Under the pieces are notes generated by a model. The model worked only from the letters and a program-made list of their open reading frames with translations, ran no database searches and had not been told where the DNA came from. This document shows positions 8,207-16,538 of a stretch of 64,000 nucleotides of DNA, in pieces; the first letter of the stretch is position 1, and each line of letters starts with the position of its first letter. The stretch lies in NCBI RefSeq assembly GCF_000427365.1, contig NZ_KE386488.1, positions 1,771,882 through 1,835,881 of the forward strand, written 5' to 3'. Source of the stretch: Rikenella microfusus DSM 15922 (GTDB lineage Bacteria > Bacteroidota > Bacteroidia > Bacteroidales > Rikenellaceae). A program made the translations under genes and the position numbers.

Positions 8207-11200
8207 ATGAGCAAGAAATTCACAGAGTATAAAGGACTCGACCTGTCGGCCGCCGGCACCGAAGTGCTGGGACAATGGGATCGGGAGGATACTTTCCATA
8301 AAAGCATCGAAACCCGCGAAGGGCACCCCGCGTTCGTGTTTTACGAAGGGCCGCCCTCGGCCAACGGGGTCCCGGGCATCCACCACGTAATGGCCCGTAC
8401 CATCAAAGACGTATTCTGCCGTTACAAGACCCAGAAAGGGTTCCTCGTACATCGTAAGGCCGGGTGGGACACCCACGGCCTGCCAGTCGAGCTGGGCGTG
8501 GAAAAGAAACTGGGTATCACCAAAGAAGATATCGGCAAAAAAATCTCCATCGAAGAGTATAACCGCGCCTGCCGCGAAGCGGTGATGGAATATACCGGGC
8601 TGTGGAATGAACTGACCCGCCGGATGGGGTACTGGGTCGATATGGAAAACCCGTACATCACCTACGACAACAAATATATCGAAACCCTGTGGTGGATGCT
8701 CTCGCAGCTCTACGACAAAGGGCTGCTCTATAAAGGCTACACCATCCAGCCCTATTCGCCGGCGGCCGGGACGGGCCTCTCGAACCACGAGCTGAACCAG
8801 CCGGGGTGCTACCGCGATGTGAAGGACACCACCTGCACGGCGCAGTTCAAAGTGATCCGCGACGCCCAAAGCGAATTCCTGTTCGCGGGCGGCGAAGCGG
8901 CGGTCAGGGGCGATCTCTATTTCCTCGCGTGGACGACCACGCCGTGGACGCTGCCGAGCAACATGGCGCTGGCCGTAGGGCCGAATTTCAGCTATGTGCA
9001 GGTGATCTGCGCCAATCCCTATACGGGGAAAGAACAAACCGTCATCCTGGCCAAAGACCTGCTCGAAAAGACGATGACCGGGGCCAAAGTCAAAGACTAT
9101 ACCGTCGTGCGCGAATATGCCGGCCCGGAATTGGACGGCGTTCGGTACGAACAGCTGATCCCATGGATCCGGCCGGCCCTGGACGAATTGCAAGGCGACG
9201 CTTTTCGCGTGATCGTGGCCGACTACGTGACGGTCGAGGACGGTACCGGAATCGTGCATATCGCGGCCACGTTCGGGGCCGACGACGACCGGGTGTCGAA
9301 ACAGAGCGGCATCGCCCCGATGCTGCTGCTGGACAAAGCGGGCAAATGGCAGCCGATGGTGGACCGGACCGGGAAATTCTTCGTGATCGACGACCTGGAT
9401 GCCGGGTTCGTCGCTAAATACGTCGATCGATCATACGAGGAATTCGCGGGCAAGTTCGTCAAGAACGCCTACGATCCGGCCAAAACCGACAAGGACGAAA
9501 CGCTGGACGTCGAGATCTGCATGATGCTGAAAGCGAACAACCAGGCGTTTAAAATCGAAAAACAGACCCACAATTATCCCCACTGCTGGCGCACGGACAA
9601 ACCGGTGCTCTACTATCCGCTCGATTCGTGGTTCATCCGCACGACGGCCGTGAAAGACAAACTGATCGAACTGAACCGGACGATCGACTGGAAACCGGCT
9701 TCGACCGGCGAAGGGCGTTTCGGCAAGTGGCTCGAAAACCTGGTGGACTGGAACCTCTCGCGTTCGCGTTACTGGGGCACGCCGCTGCCGATCTGGGCGA
9801 CCGAAGACCACGGCGAACTGAAGTGCATCGGCTCGGTGGCCGAACTGAAAGCCGAAATCGAAAAATCGATCGCCGCAGGGCTGATGACGGAAAATCCCCT
9901 CGCTTCTTTCAAGGAAGGCGACTATTCCAAAGCGAATTACGACTCGTTCGACCTGCACCGGCCCTATGTGGACAATATCGTGCTGGTGTCGTCCAAGGGC
10001 GAGCCGATGCGCCGCGAGAGCGACCTGATCGACGTCTGGTTCGACAGCGGGGCGATGCCCTATGCGCAGGTGCATTATCCGTTCGAGGTGGCCGAAGCCG
10101 ATTTCAAGGGAAAAATTTACCCGGCGGACTTTATCGCCGAAGGGGTGGACCAGACGCGCGGCTGGTTCTTCACGCTGCACGCGCTGGCCACGATGCTGTT
10201 CGACAGCGTGGCTTTCAGGCATATCGTCTCCAACGGACTGGTGCTCGACAAAAACGGGAACAAGATGTCCAAACGTCTGGGCAACGCCGTCGATCCGTTC
10301 GAGGTGATGGACCGGTTCGGGCCCGACGCCGTGCGGTGGTACATGATCTCCAACTCGCAGCCGTGGGATAACCTGAAATTCGACACGGACGGCGTGGACG
10401 AAGTGCGCCGCAAGTTCTTCGGGACCCTGTACAACACCTACAGCTTCTTCGCGCTGTACGCCAACGTGGACGGCTTCACCGGTTCCGAACCGGAAGTGCC
10501 GGTGGCCGAGCGGCCGGAGATCGACCGTTGGATCATCTCGCTGCTGAACACGCTGGTGAAGAACGTGACCGAGTCGCTCGAAAACTACGACCCGACTCCG
10601 GCGGCCCGGGCGATCGGCGACTTCGTGAACGAAAACCTGTCGAACTGGTACGTGCGTCTGAACCGCAAGCGGTTCTGGGGGGGCGGCCTGACGTCCGACA
10701 AGCTGGCGGCCTACCAGACTCTTTACACCTGCCTGAAAACGGTGTCCCTGCTGGCGGCGCCTTTCGCTCCGTTCATCACCGACCGCATCTACCGCGACCT
10801 GACGCACGGCGAAGCCGGATCGGTGCATTTGGCGGAATTTCCGGTTTACGACGCCGCGCTGGCGGACGAGGAGCTGGAACGCCGGATGGAGCTGGCGCAG
10901 CGGGCTTCTTCGATGGTGCTGGCCCTGCGCCGCAAAGTGAACATCAAAGTGCGGCAGCCGCTGAGCAAGATGATTATTCCGGTGCTCGATGCGGCGGTAC
11001 AGGCCCGTCTGGAGGCGGTCGAAGGGCTGATCCTCGGCGAAGTGAATGTCAAAGAGGTGGAATATATCCGCGAGACGACCGGCGTCATCACCAAACGGAT
11101 CAAACCGAATTTCAAGACCCTGGGGCCGAAGTACGGCAAACAGATGAAAGCGATCGCGGCGGCGGTGGCGGCTTTCTCGCAGGAAGACATCGCCGCGGTG

Positions 11201-11623
11201 GAAGCGCTCTCCGGAGGTGCGACGTACGATCTGACGATAGCCGGCGGCGAGGTGCTGCCGGTGGAACGGGCGGACTTCGAAATCACGTCGGAAGACATGC
11301 CGGGTTGGCTGGTGGCCACCGAAGGCACGCTGACCATCGCGCTGGACATCGAAGTGACGCCGGAACTGCGGGCCGAGGGGATCGCCCGCGAGCTGGTGAA
11401 CCGTATTCAGAACCTGCGCAAGGAACAGGGATTCGAGGTGACCGACCAAATCCGGGTAACGGTCGAATCGAACGCCGAAACCGACGAAGCCGTGCGCAGG
11501 TACGCCGACTATATCGCCGCTCAGACGCTGGCCCGCGGCGGAGTCTCCGTAGCGGAGGGCAAACAGCGGTCGGCCATCGAAATCGACGAACTGCCGCTGA
11601 CGGTAACCGTGGAACGGATCTGA
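8207..11623 (+). CDS. ileS: Isoleucyl-tRNA synthetase, long type with swapped HIGH motif
   Basis: Class I aminoacyl-tRNA synthetase of 1138 residues that charges tRNA-Ile. The nucleotide-binding signature near residues 48-60 is GPPSANGVPGIHH: the usual HIGH is G-I-H-H at 57-60, first and third residues exchanged. The second signature is KMSKR at about 686-690. The CP1 editing domain (around TTTPWTLPSNMALAVGP) and a long C-terminal anticodon-binding region are present. Length and motif fit the type-2 (eukaryote-like) IleRS group, known for mupirocin resistance. The ATG at 8207 is used because an in-frame TTG at 8180 falls inside the promoter. It is monocistronic, bounded by its own promoter and terminator. 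Confidence 0.96.
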   Translation: MSKKFTEYKGLDLSAAGTEVLGQWDREDTFHKSIETREGHPAFVFYEGPPSANGVPGIHHVMARTIKDVFCRYKTQKGFLVHRKAGWDTHGLPVELGVEKKLGITKEDIGKKISIEEYNRACREAVMEYTGLWNELTRRMGYWVDMENPYITYDNKYIETLWWMLSQLYDKGLLYKGYTIQPYSPAAGTGLSNHELNQPGCYRDVKDTTCTAQFKVIRDAQSEFLFAGGEAAVRGDLYFLAWTTTPWTLPSNMALAVGPNFSYVQVICANPYTGKEQTVILAKDLLEKTMTGAKVKDYTVVREYAGPELDGVRYEQLIPWIRPALDELQGDAFRVIVADYVTVEDGTGIVHIAATFGADDDRVSKQSGIAPMLLLDKAGKWQPMVDRTGKFFVIDDLDAGFVAKYVDRSYEEFAGKFVKNAYDPAKTDKDETLDVEICMMLKANNQAFKIEKQTHNYPHCWRTDKPVLYYPLDSWFIRTTAVKDKLIELNRTIDWKPASTGEGRFGKWLENLVDWNLSRSRYWGTPLPIWATEDHGELKCIGSVAELKAEIEKSIAAGLMTENPLASFKEGDYSKANYDSFDLHRPYVDNIVLVSSKGEPMRRESDLIDVWFDSGAMPYAQVHYPFEVAEADFKGKIYPADFIAEGVDQTRGWFFTLHALATMLFDSVAFRHIVSNGLVLDKNGNKMSKRLGNAVDPFEVMDRFGPDAVRWYMISNSQPWDNLKFDTDGVDEVRRKFFGTLYNTYSFFALYANVDGFTGSEPEVPVAERPEIDRWIISLLNTLVKNVTESLENYDPTPAARAIGDFVNENLSNWYVRLNRKRFWGGGLTSDKLAAYQTLYTCLKTVSLLAAPFAPFITDRIYRDLTHGEAGSVHLAEFPVYDAALADEELERRMELAQRASSMVLALRRKVNIKVRQPLSKMIIPVLDAAVQARLEAVEGLILGEVNVKEVEYIRETTGVITKRIKPNFKTLGPKYGKQMKAIAAAVAAFSQEDIAAVEALSGGATYDLTIAGGEVLPVERADFEITSEDMPGWLVATEGTLTIALDIEVTPELRAEGIARELVNRIQNLRKEQGFEVTDQIRVTVESNAETDEAVRRYADYIAAQTLARGGVSVAEGKQRSAIEIDELPLTVTVERI

Positions 11624-11660
11624 TTCCGCGCACCCCGTGCAATCAAGCGCGATCTGATAA

Positions 11661-11700
11661 AACGGCCTCTTTCCGGGTAAACGGAAAGAGGCCGTTTTTC
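11661..11700 (+). terminator. Intrinsic terminator after ileS
   Basis: Perfect 15-bp stem, 11661-11675 with 11682-11696, six-base loop, followed by T residues. It starts 38 bases after the ileS stop. The remaining gap to 11972 holds no convincing gene, repeat or site. Confidence 0.9.
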
Positions 11701-11972
11701 GTTGGGTAATTATATTCGCTTTGGCGATTCATAGGCTGCCTTATGCACTTCCTGTTCAGGTACAGAGCGTCTTGCGGCGCGAAAAGATGCAAATCCGGGC
11801 AAACGCCCCGAATGATTCCGGTGCGAACCGAAATACCCGGTTAAAACTGCGGGTATGTCCTGGTATACTTTCCGTAAGGTAGTTGCGCCAAATCTGGTGC
11901 AAAAAACGGCGTGTAGTACAGGAACCGCACGCCGGAAAATTCCGTAACCCCGTTAGTCGGTCCACCTAACCG

Positions 11973-13094
11973 CTATTTTGTCTCCTGCGGATTTCGACTC
12001 CGGAATACATAAAGCAGGGCTGAATCGCTCAATGCGCTATACCCGTAAAGGGTCTCATGTCCGGCGTCCCACGACATGTCGTCGATTCGTCTCCCCATAT
12101 TCCATAATACCTCGCCCTCGCCTGTCGAAGCGCGGTAGATCTCCACGGCGGACTTTACCCCGTCCCCTGACATGCGGGCATCCGTGCATCCCTGATATAA
12201 AGCCAGAATCCGCTCCCCGTCGCACTCTACAGCCGTATAATGGCAGATCATTTCGTCGTCGCGTCCCCGTATGGACAATTCCTCTTGCGGCTGGCCGTCG
12301 CCGATCACGTAATCCAATCGGAAACCCTCCGGCAAAACATCGTACACTTCGATACGGTCGATATATCGGTAGGCAAGGGCCAACTTGCCATTACTATACG
12401 AAGCCGAGAAAAGATAGGGGTACGATCCTGCCTCTTCGGATCCCTGCAAGGGAAAGTCCAACGTTGCTTCGACTTCCGGGACGCTCATATTCAACAGGTC
12501 GATTTCCGGGAAGCGCGGCGGGAAAGCGATACCGATGTACAGCGAATCTTTCACCTGCCAAAGGCGCGAATAGGCTTTGGGAATCGCCCGTTCTTTCATC
12601 CATTCGGGAAACTGCCGGGTTTCGACCAGCTCCATCGAATCGGTCGGGCCCAAGCGGTAGATATCCAACCGGTTGGGAATGGCTTCGAACAACGCGGCAT
12701 CCGTACCGCATTGCATACAGGCCAGACCGGGATTCATATATTCGCCGGGACCGTGCCCCTGCCGACCGAACCGGCATACGGGTTTCAATTCGGGCAATGA
12801 AAATATATGGCCGAAGTACTCTCCGTTCAGATCTTCGATCTGCATCTTGTCGTCCCGGATATACCACCGGAACGGATGTACCAGATAAGGCAACGGCACA
12901 GAGTCCGTATCGGGTGCTTGCTCGATAGCGAATCTTTTTTCGAGATGCGTTTCATGCCGATCGGCAGAGCCGCATGCACAAGCCAATGCGATAACGGCCC
13001 CGCCGACAGACATACTCCATATCAGCGAGCGGACAGCCCTCCATAGCCTCCAACCGCCCGCAGGATTACCAGCGTTTGCAATCTTCTTTACCAT
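11973..13094 (-). CDS. 6-bladed beta-propeller (TolB-like) lipoprotein, cassette 1
   Basis: A 373-residue predicted envelope protein. The N-terminus has basic residues (RLWRAVRS), a hydrophobic core and an LACAC|GS sequence that could be a lipoprotein cleavage site. The rest resembles the TolB-like 6-bladed propeller family of Bacteroidales. GRQGHGPGEYMNPG near residue 110 is the recurring G-x-G-x-GPxEY motif, and blade-like strands follow, ending in LYVFRSRNP. It is the second gene of a cassette after NVEALA peptide 1, whose 3' end it overlaps by 29 bases. An internal Met (28) is a possible alternative start, but that would leave a signal peptide without basic residues. Molecular function is unknown. 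Confidence 0.75.
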   Translation of the reverse strand: MVKKIANAGNPAGGWRLWRAVRSLIWSMSVGGAVIALACACGSADRHETHLEKRFAIEQAPDTDSVPLPYLVHPFRWYIRDDKMQIEDLNGEYFGHIFSLPELKPVCRFGRQGHGPGEYMNPGLACMQCGTDAALFEAIPNRLDIYRLGPTDSMELVETRQFPEWMKERAIPKAYSRLWQVKDSLYIGIAFPPRFPEIDLLNMSVPEVEATLDFPLQGSEEAGSYPYLFSASYSNGKLALAYRYIDRIEVYDVLPEGFRLDYVIGDGQPQEELSIRGRDDEMICHYTAVECDGERILALYQGCTDARMSGDGVKSAVEIYRASTGEGEVLWNMGRRIDDMSWDAGHETLYGYSALSDSALLYVFRSRNPQETK

Positions 13095-13350
13095 GTCCGG
13101 TATGCATCACGTAGCAACAGTCATAGATACGTTCATTGCCCGGTTTGATCCGCCGGTATCCGTTGAAATTATTGCAATTACCGCCGGGCAACTCATCCGG
13201 GCCGACAGCCAGTGCTTCGATATTGGCCAAAGTCAGCTCTTCCTGCGGGGTCAGGGGCACTTGCCGGGCAGCCAGAAAATTAACGATCGCTCCGCCCGTT
13301 ACCGCCAGCGCTGCGCCGGTCGATAACAACATTTTGGACCTACGGTTCAT
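13066..13350 (-). CDS. NVEALA-family exported peptide 1
   Basis: A 94-residue member of the NVEALA family (Pfam PF14055), small Bacteroidetes proteins of unknown function. Residues 1-28 are a basic start plus a hydrophobic helix (export signal), followed by PLTPQEELTLANIEALA ending at residue 48; LANIEALA is the family motif. The first 48 residues are almost identical to peptides 2 and 3. The tail (49-94) is unrelated in sequence and carries four cysteines, at NC, DCC and DC. It starts a minus-strand cassette with the propeller gene at 11973-13094 and has its own promoter. Confidence 0.88.
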   Translation of the reverse strand: MNRRSKMLLSTGAALAVTGGAIVNFLAARQVPLTPQEELTLANIEALAVGPDELPGGNCNNFNGYRRIKPGNERIYDCCYVMHTGHGKEDCKRW

Positions 13351-13406
13351 AATTTTAATCTTTTAATGATTAAAACCGTAATCAGTGTCGATCCCATGAG
13401 TTGAGA

Positions 13407-13438
13407 TAAAGATAAAAGATACAACTGAAAAGATCAAA
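13407..13438 (-). promoter_or_regulatory. Promoter of NVEALA peptide 1
   Basis: On the minus strand, TTTG (13438-13435), a 20-base spacer and TATCTTTA (13414-13407), close to the Bacteroidetes consensus. It predicts a leader of about 50 bases. The rest of the gap to 13550 shows nothing else. Confidence 0.7.
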
Positions 13439-13550
13439 TTTTTACAAGAAAATATCGAACGACCCGGCCGTTCTGTCCGAATCCGTCCACACCATTGGTG
13501 AAAGCGCTGAAAACGGGAAAGAAATGCCCCAAGAGCGGCAGAAAACCTTT

Positions 13551-14129
13551 CTATCTTTGCGAAGCGGGCAACACCCCTCCATAAACCCTCAATCGGGCGA
13601 TCGTCGCTTTGTAAAGTTCCCGCATCTTCGGATTTCCGATCGGAGACCCGACCAACACGACCCGGTTGTTCCTATCCAGAAGGAACGTATGGAATTCCGG
13701 TCTTCGGGTGAGCTGCGGATAACGGCGTGCGAACATCTCCGATGAATCCAAATACATCGGATAATCGAACCGGTATGTCGATAACGTTTGGGCCGGATAT
13801 TCCATGCGGGAAGTATTGAACACGAACAGGCATGACGAGATGGAGTCCGATGCCAGCAAACGCCGCCAAATATACAACTCTTTCAACTTGCACGAAGTGC
13901 ATCCTGCGGCATCGAAATAAGAGACTAACCTGAAACAGGGGGTATCTTCGGGTATCGGTACGGTATGCACGGGTACCAACGTATCCAACATCGAAGGGAT
14001 ATCGATCGTTATACCTTGTACCGCAGCAATCGGAGCGTCTTGCGGCGTCGGAGAGCCACCGCACCCCATGAACAGTCCTGATATGAAAACGATAAGGACC
14101 GTATTCCTGTATTTCCCCCATTTACTCAT
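13551..14129 (-). CDS. Thioredoxin-like lipoprotein with CTSC motif
   Basis: A 192-residue predicted lipoprotein. The signal peptide ends in LFMGC, with Cys23 as the lipidated residue. The region after it reads SYFDAAGCTSCKLKEL; Cys77 and Cys80 form a C-x-x-C at the start of a helix, as in thioredoxin/TlpA-like folds. Later EFHTFLLDRNNRVVLVGSPIGNPK matches the strand-turn-strand end of such folds, including the 'DRNNRVV' segment. The start overlaps the end of the upstream propeller gene by 8 bases, so translation is coupled. A role in forming or reducing disulfides of the cysteine-bearing NVEALA tails is an inference from context. Confidence 0.75.
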   Translation of the reverse strand: MSKWGKYRNTVLIVFISGLFMGCGGSPTPQDAPIAAVQGITIDIPSMLDTLVPVHTVPIPEDTPCFRLVSYFDAAGCTSCKLKELYIWRRLLASDSISSCLFVFNTSRMEYPAQTLSTYRFDYPMYLDSSEMFARRYPQLTRRPEFHTFLLDRNNRVVLVGSPIGNPKMRELYKATIARLRVYGGVLPASQR

Positions 14130-15357
14130 TGCAGTCCGGTCGTTTCAGCGTATATGCTACCAGTATGGGATTGTCATTTTCGCCCAACGCATCATAGACA
14201 GGGGCGAACTTCGGCCCTGGATCCTTATCTCCCATCAGGATTTTATGGACGTGGTTCAACTCAACGTAGAATGTCCGGCCATCGATGCATAACGGATAGG
14301 CGCAGAGCAGGTTGTCTAAAGCCTGATCGACCGTTATGTGTTTTAAATCCGGCAGCGGGCTGCGATTACAATCAAAAATCTCGGCGCAATCGAGTTCCTT
14401 ATCGTAAAAAATATAATACGGACTATCCTGTACGTCGACAAAAACACATAACATCTGCGGACTATTCAGAATCGCCCCCGGAAGAAAATAAGGTTGTCGT
14501 TGGTAATCGACATAAGAGCATTGTTTATCTTCCAATATATATTCGATTCGTTGCAGATCGTTTTCTGACAGAGATTTGATCCCCTCCAACCGGTTGATCA
14601 GTCGATATGCCGGAACAATGCTATCCAGCCCTATCCGGTAAATCGTCGAAGAAAACAAGGGTGCATAGCAAAATTCGCCGTTATCGAATGTACACACATT
14701 CCTGTGCGTCACAAAATCTATTCTGTTCGGCGTTTGATCAGGCAACCAGTTTGCAAGCGGTTCTCCCCGATCGTCGAATAAAGTCAGATTCCATTTCTGC
14801 ATGTCTTCAGGCAGGTACATTTCGCGTCCGTCGTTGATTTGGACATACCTGTCCTGCATAAACGGCACCACGGGAGCCCAACAGTCCCTGAACGGAACGG
14901 TCTTTACCCACCGACCGTCCCGATCATAGATCAGCAGCTTTTTTGAAAATTGGTCGCTCACCACAATCTGCCGGTTCAACCGGTCCAACTGCATGTCGCA
15001 GATGCGGATATACTCTTTCGGTCCTTTCCCCTGACCGTAGATGCCATTGATATAGCGCCCCTGTTTGTCGAATATCAAAATCGAAGCGTATGTTCCATCG
15101 AGCATGTAAAATCGATCGTCCATGATCTGTAACGAAGCGACGGATGAAACCAGCGAACTGTCGGTCGTTTCGAGCGGTACGCACCACACGGAATCGATCC
15201 GTTCGCGAAGCGGTACCGTAGAGATGTTTTCCAAAATAATCTCTTTTCCGCCCTGCTCCGAAAACGCAGCCCTATCGTTGCCGGAACCGCACCCCCATAA
15301 CCAACCGCCTAAAATGGCGATATAGACGAATTCTTTTTTGAATATCGAATTTTCCAT
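14122..15357 (-). CDS. 6-bladed beta-propeller lipoprotein (DUF5128-like), cassette 2
   Basis: A 411-residue predicted lipoprotein. The signal peptide ends at GGWLWGC (Cys23). The body has propeller repeats typical of DUF5128/DUF4934 proteins: VWCVPLETTDSSL, then DRFYMLDGTYASILIFDKQG, IYGQGKGPKEYIRI and the next blade around RQIVVSDQFSKKLLIYDRDG. Such proteins often sit next to NVEALA genes in Bacteroidales. Here it follows NVEALA peptide 2 by 70 bases, with a terminator-like hairpin in between, and is coupled to the thioredoxin-like gene. Function is unknown; a surface or periplasmic binding scaffold is plausible. Confidence 0.82.
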   Translation of the reverse strand: MENSIFKKEFVYIAILGGWLWGCGSGNDRAAFSEQGGKEIILENISTVPLRERIDSVWCVPLETTDSSLVSSVASLQIMDDRFYMLDGTYASILIFDKQGRYINGIYGQGKGPKEYIRICDMQLDRLNRQIVVSDQFSKKLLIYDRDGRWVKTVPFRDCWAPVVPFMQDRYVQINDGREMYLPEDMQKWNLTLFDDRGEPLANWLPDQTPNRIDFVTHRNVCTFDNGEFCYAPLFSSTIYRIGLDSIVPAYRLINRLEGIKSLSENDLQRIEYILEDKQCSYVDYQRQPYFLPGAILNSPQMLCVFVDVQDSPYYIFYDKELDCAEIFDCNRSPLPDLKHITVDQALDNLLCAYPLCIDGRTFYVELNHVHKILMGDKDPGPKFAPVYDALGENDNPILVAYTLKRPDCNE

Positions 15358-15380
15358 AAGATTCGGATTGAAGTAAAAAG

Positions 15381-15412
15381 AAGACTGCCCGCAAAACCCG
15401 GCAGGCAGTCTT
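15381..15412 (-). terminator. Hairpin between NVEALA 2 and its propeller gene
   Basis: Stem AAGACTGCC (15381-15389) with GGCAGTCTT (15404-15412). Read on the minus strand, the stem is followed by a T-rich run (15380-15373). It could act as an attenuator that makes the peptide transcript more abundant than the downstream genes. Confidence 0.6.
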
Positions 15413-15427
15413 TCTAAAAATCAGGGG

Positions 15428-15754
15428 TTATTTGGCCACGCAGTCGGCACAGACCGGATATTCCCACCCGCTGAAACACATCGGCTTGTAACCTTGAACC
15501 GGCTGTGTCCCAACCATAATTATACACGTTGAACTTTTATCGGCTCCATAAGAATACTTATTCTCACCGGGCTGACTCCCATCGAGATCCAAATCTTCAT
15601 CGATATCGAACGCCATCGCATTCAGATTGGCCAAAGTCAGCTCTTCCTGCGGGGTCAGGGGAATTTGCCGGGCAGCCAGAAAATTAACGATCGCTCCGCC
15701 CGTTACCACCAGCGCTGCGCCGGTCGATAACAATATTTTGGACCTACGGTTCAT
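15428..15754 (-). CDS. NVEALA-family exported peptide 2
   Basis: A 108-residue NVEALA-family peptide. The first 43 residues match peptides 1 and 3 apart from a few substitutions (Ile7, Val16, Ile31). The motif is degraded to LANLNAMA at 41-48. The tail is the longest of the three, begins with an acidic run (DIDEDLDLD) and has four cysteines near the C-terminus (STCII, PMCFS, PVCADC). The hydrophobic leader predicts export. The gene is the first of cassette 2, with its own promoter inside the duplicated 450-bp block. Confidence 0.86.
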   Translation of the reverse strand: MNRRSKILLSTGAALVVTGGAIVNFLAARQIPLTPQEELTLANLNAMAFDIDEDLDLDGSQPGENKYSYGADKSSTCIIMVGTQPVQGYKPMCFSGWEYPVCADCVAK

Positions 15755-16075
15755 AATTTCATTTTTTAAATGTTAATAAATTCGGAATCAATCTTGCTCT
15801 TTCACAGCATAAAGATAAGAAAGAATAGCTTAAAAGGCAAATTCTTACGTCAAAAAATATCAAATTGCCCGCAAAACCTGTCTGGATTTTTCTATGCCGC
15901 CGGATAAATTTGTCCGCTTCGTCGCACACGCGCCCCATTATCCGGATAATTGGCGTACCTTTGCGCAGTTTTTGGGACTGTTCGGATTTTCGATGGCTGG
16001 AAAAGTCGGAATGGTTTCACCGTTTGCCATTCGGACGAGACCCGGATAGGGAAAGGGCCGGGCGCGTCGGGAGAC
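15626..16075. repeat. 450-bp direct repeat, copy 1
   Basis: Nearly identical to 17791-18241 with one single-base indel and a handful of substitutions, offset about 2165 bases. It covers the first 43 or so codons of NVEALA 2, its promoter, and a copy of the sequence lying upstream of the DEAD-box helicase. In this copy the plus-strand part leads to no helicase and is a stranded remnant. It accounts for the 342-base gap at 15755-16096. Confidence 0.92.
15810..15841 (-). promoter_or_regulatory. Promoter of NVEALA peptide 2
   Basis: Minus strand: TTTG (15841-15838), 20-base spacer, TATCTTTA (15817-15810). Nearly identical to the promoter of peptide 3 because both lie in the duplicated block. Confidence 0.72.
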
Positions 16076-16096
16076 CTGACGGAGGAACGGACACAT

Positions 16097-16528
16097 CTAA
16101 CGTCGATGTTCCGGAATTTCGATCGAACTTATTTTGAACTTACGGGCGCTGAAGTGTTTCGGATCCAGTTGATAAACTGTACAAGTTGCGGAATCGTCCG
16201 GCGAAAAAAAGATAATGTGGTGCCTGTCTTTTTGTACGGCTTCCAGTAATCGGTCGGTTTGCTCTGCCGATACCAGCGTGATTCTTACTTTATTCGTCGT
16301 CTTACCTGTTTTTATATCCGGTTTCTTTTTGTAAATCAGTACCTGATCGACATAATACTGGAATTGTTCTATCGGATAATAAGTCATCGTCAACGACGTG
16401 CCATCGCGCAAAATATGTTGCAACAAGCCGTACGGATATTCCGGCTGCCGGGTCTGCCCCGAACAGACCAGCTGCCCCGAGACCGTAAGGCCTATAGCAG
16501 CGCACAGGGTTTGTAAAAATCGGTTCAT
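16097..16528 (-). CDS. Small exported protein of unknown function, cassette 3
   Basis: A 143-residue protein I do not recognise. Residues 1-25 (basic start, then LQTLCAAIGLTVSGQLVCSG) look like a signal peptide. The mature part is mixed alpha/beta, with YYPIEQFQYYVDQVLIYKKK, then TTNKVRITLVSAEQTDRLLEAV and IIFFSPDDSATCTVYQLD. It starts 10 bases after the propeller gene ends, so it is the third gene of the NVEALA-3 operon, in the position that the thioredoxin-like gene takes in cassette 2. It carries no C-x-x-C motif. Confidence 0.65.
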   Translation of the reverse strand: MNRFLQTLCAAIGLTVSGQLVCSGQTRQPEYPYGLLQHILRDGTSLTMTYYPIEQFQYYVDQVLIYKKKPDIKTGKTTNKVRITLVSAEQTDRLLEAVQKDRHHIIFFSPDDSATCTVYQLDPKHFSARKFKISSIEIPEHRR

Positions 16529-16538
16529 AGTATCTATT

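Noticed and set aside
11756-11965. Open frame of 69 codons on the minus strand after the ileS terminator
   Set aside because: No signal, motif or ribosome-binding site; composition is not protein-like.
13552-13559. TATCTTTG on the plus strand as a promoter
   Set aside because: No -33 box at the right distance, and it would run antisense into the thioredoxin-like gene.
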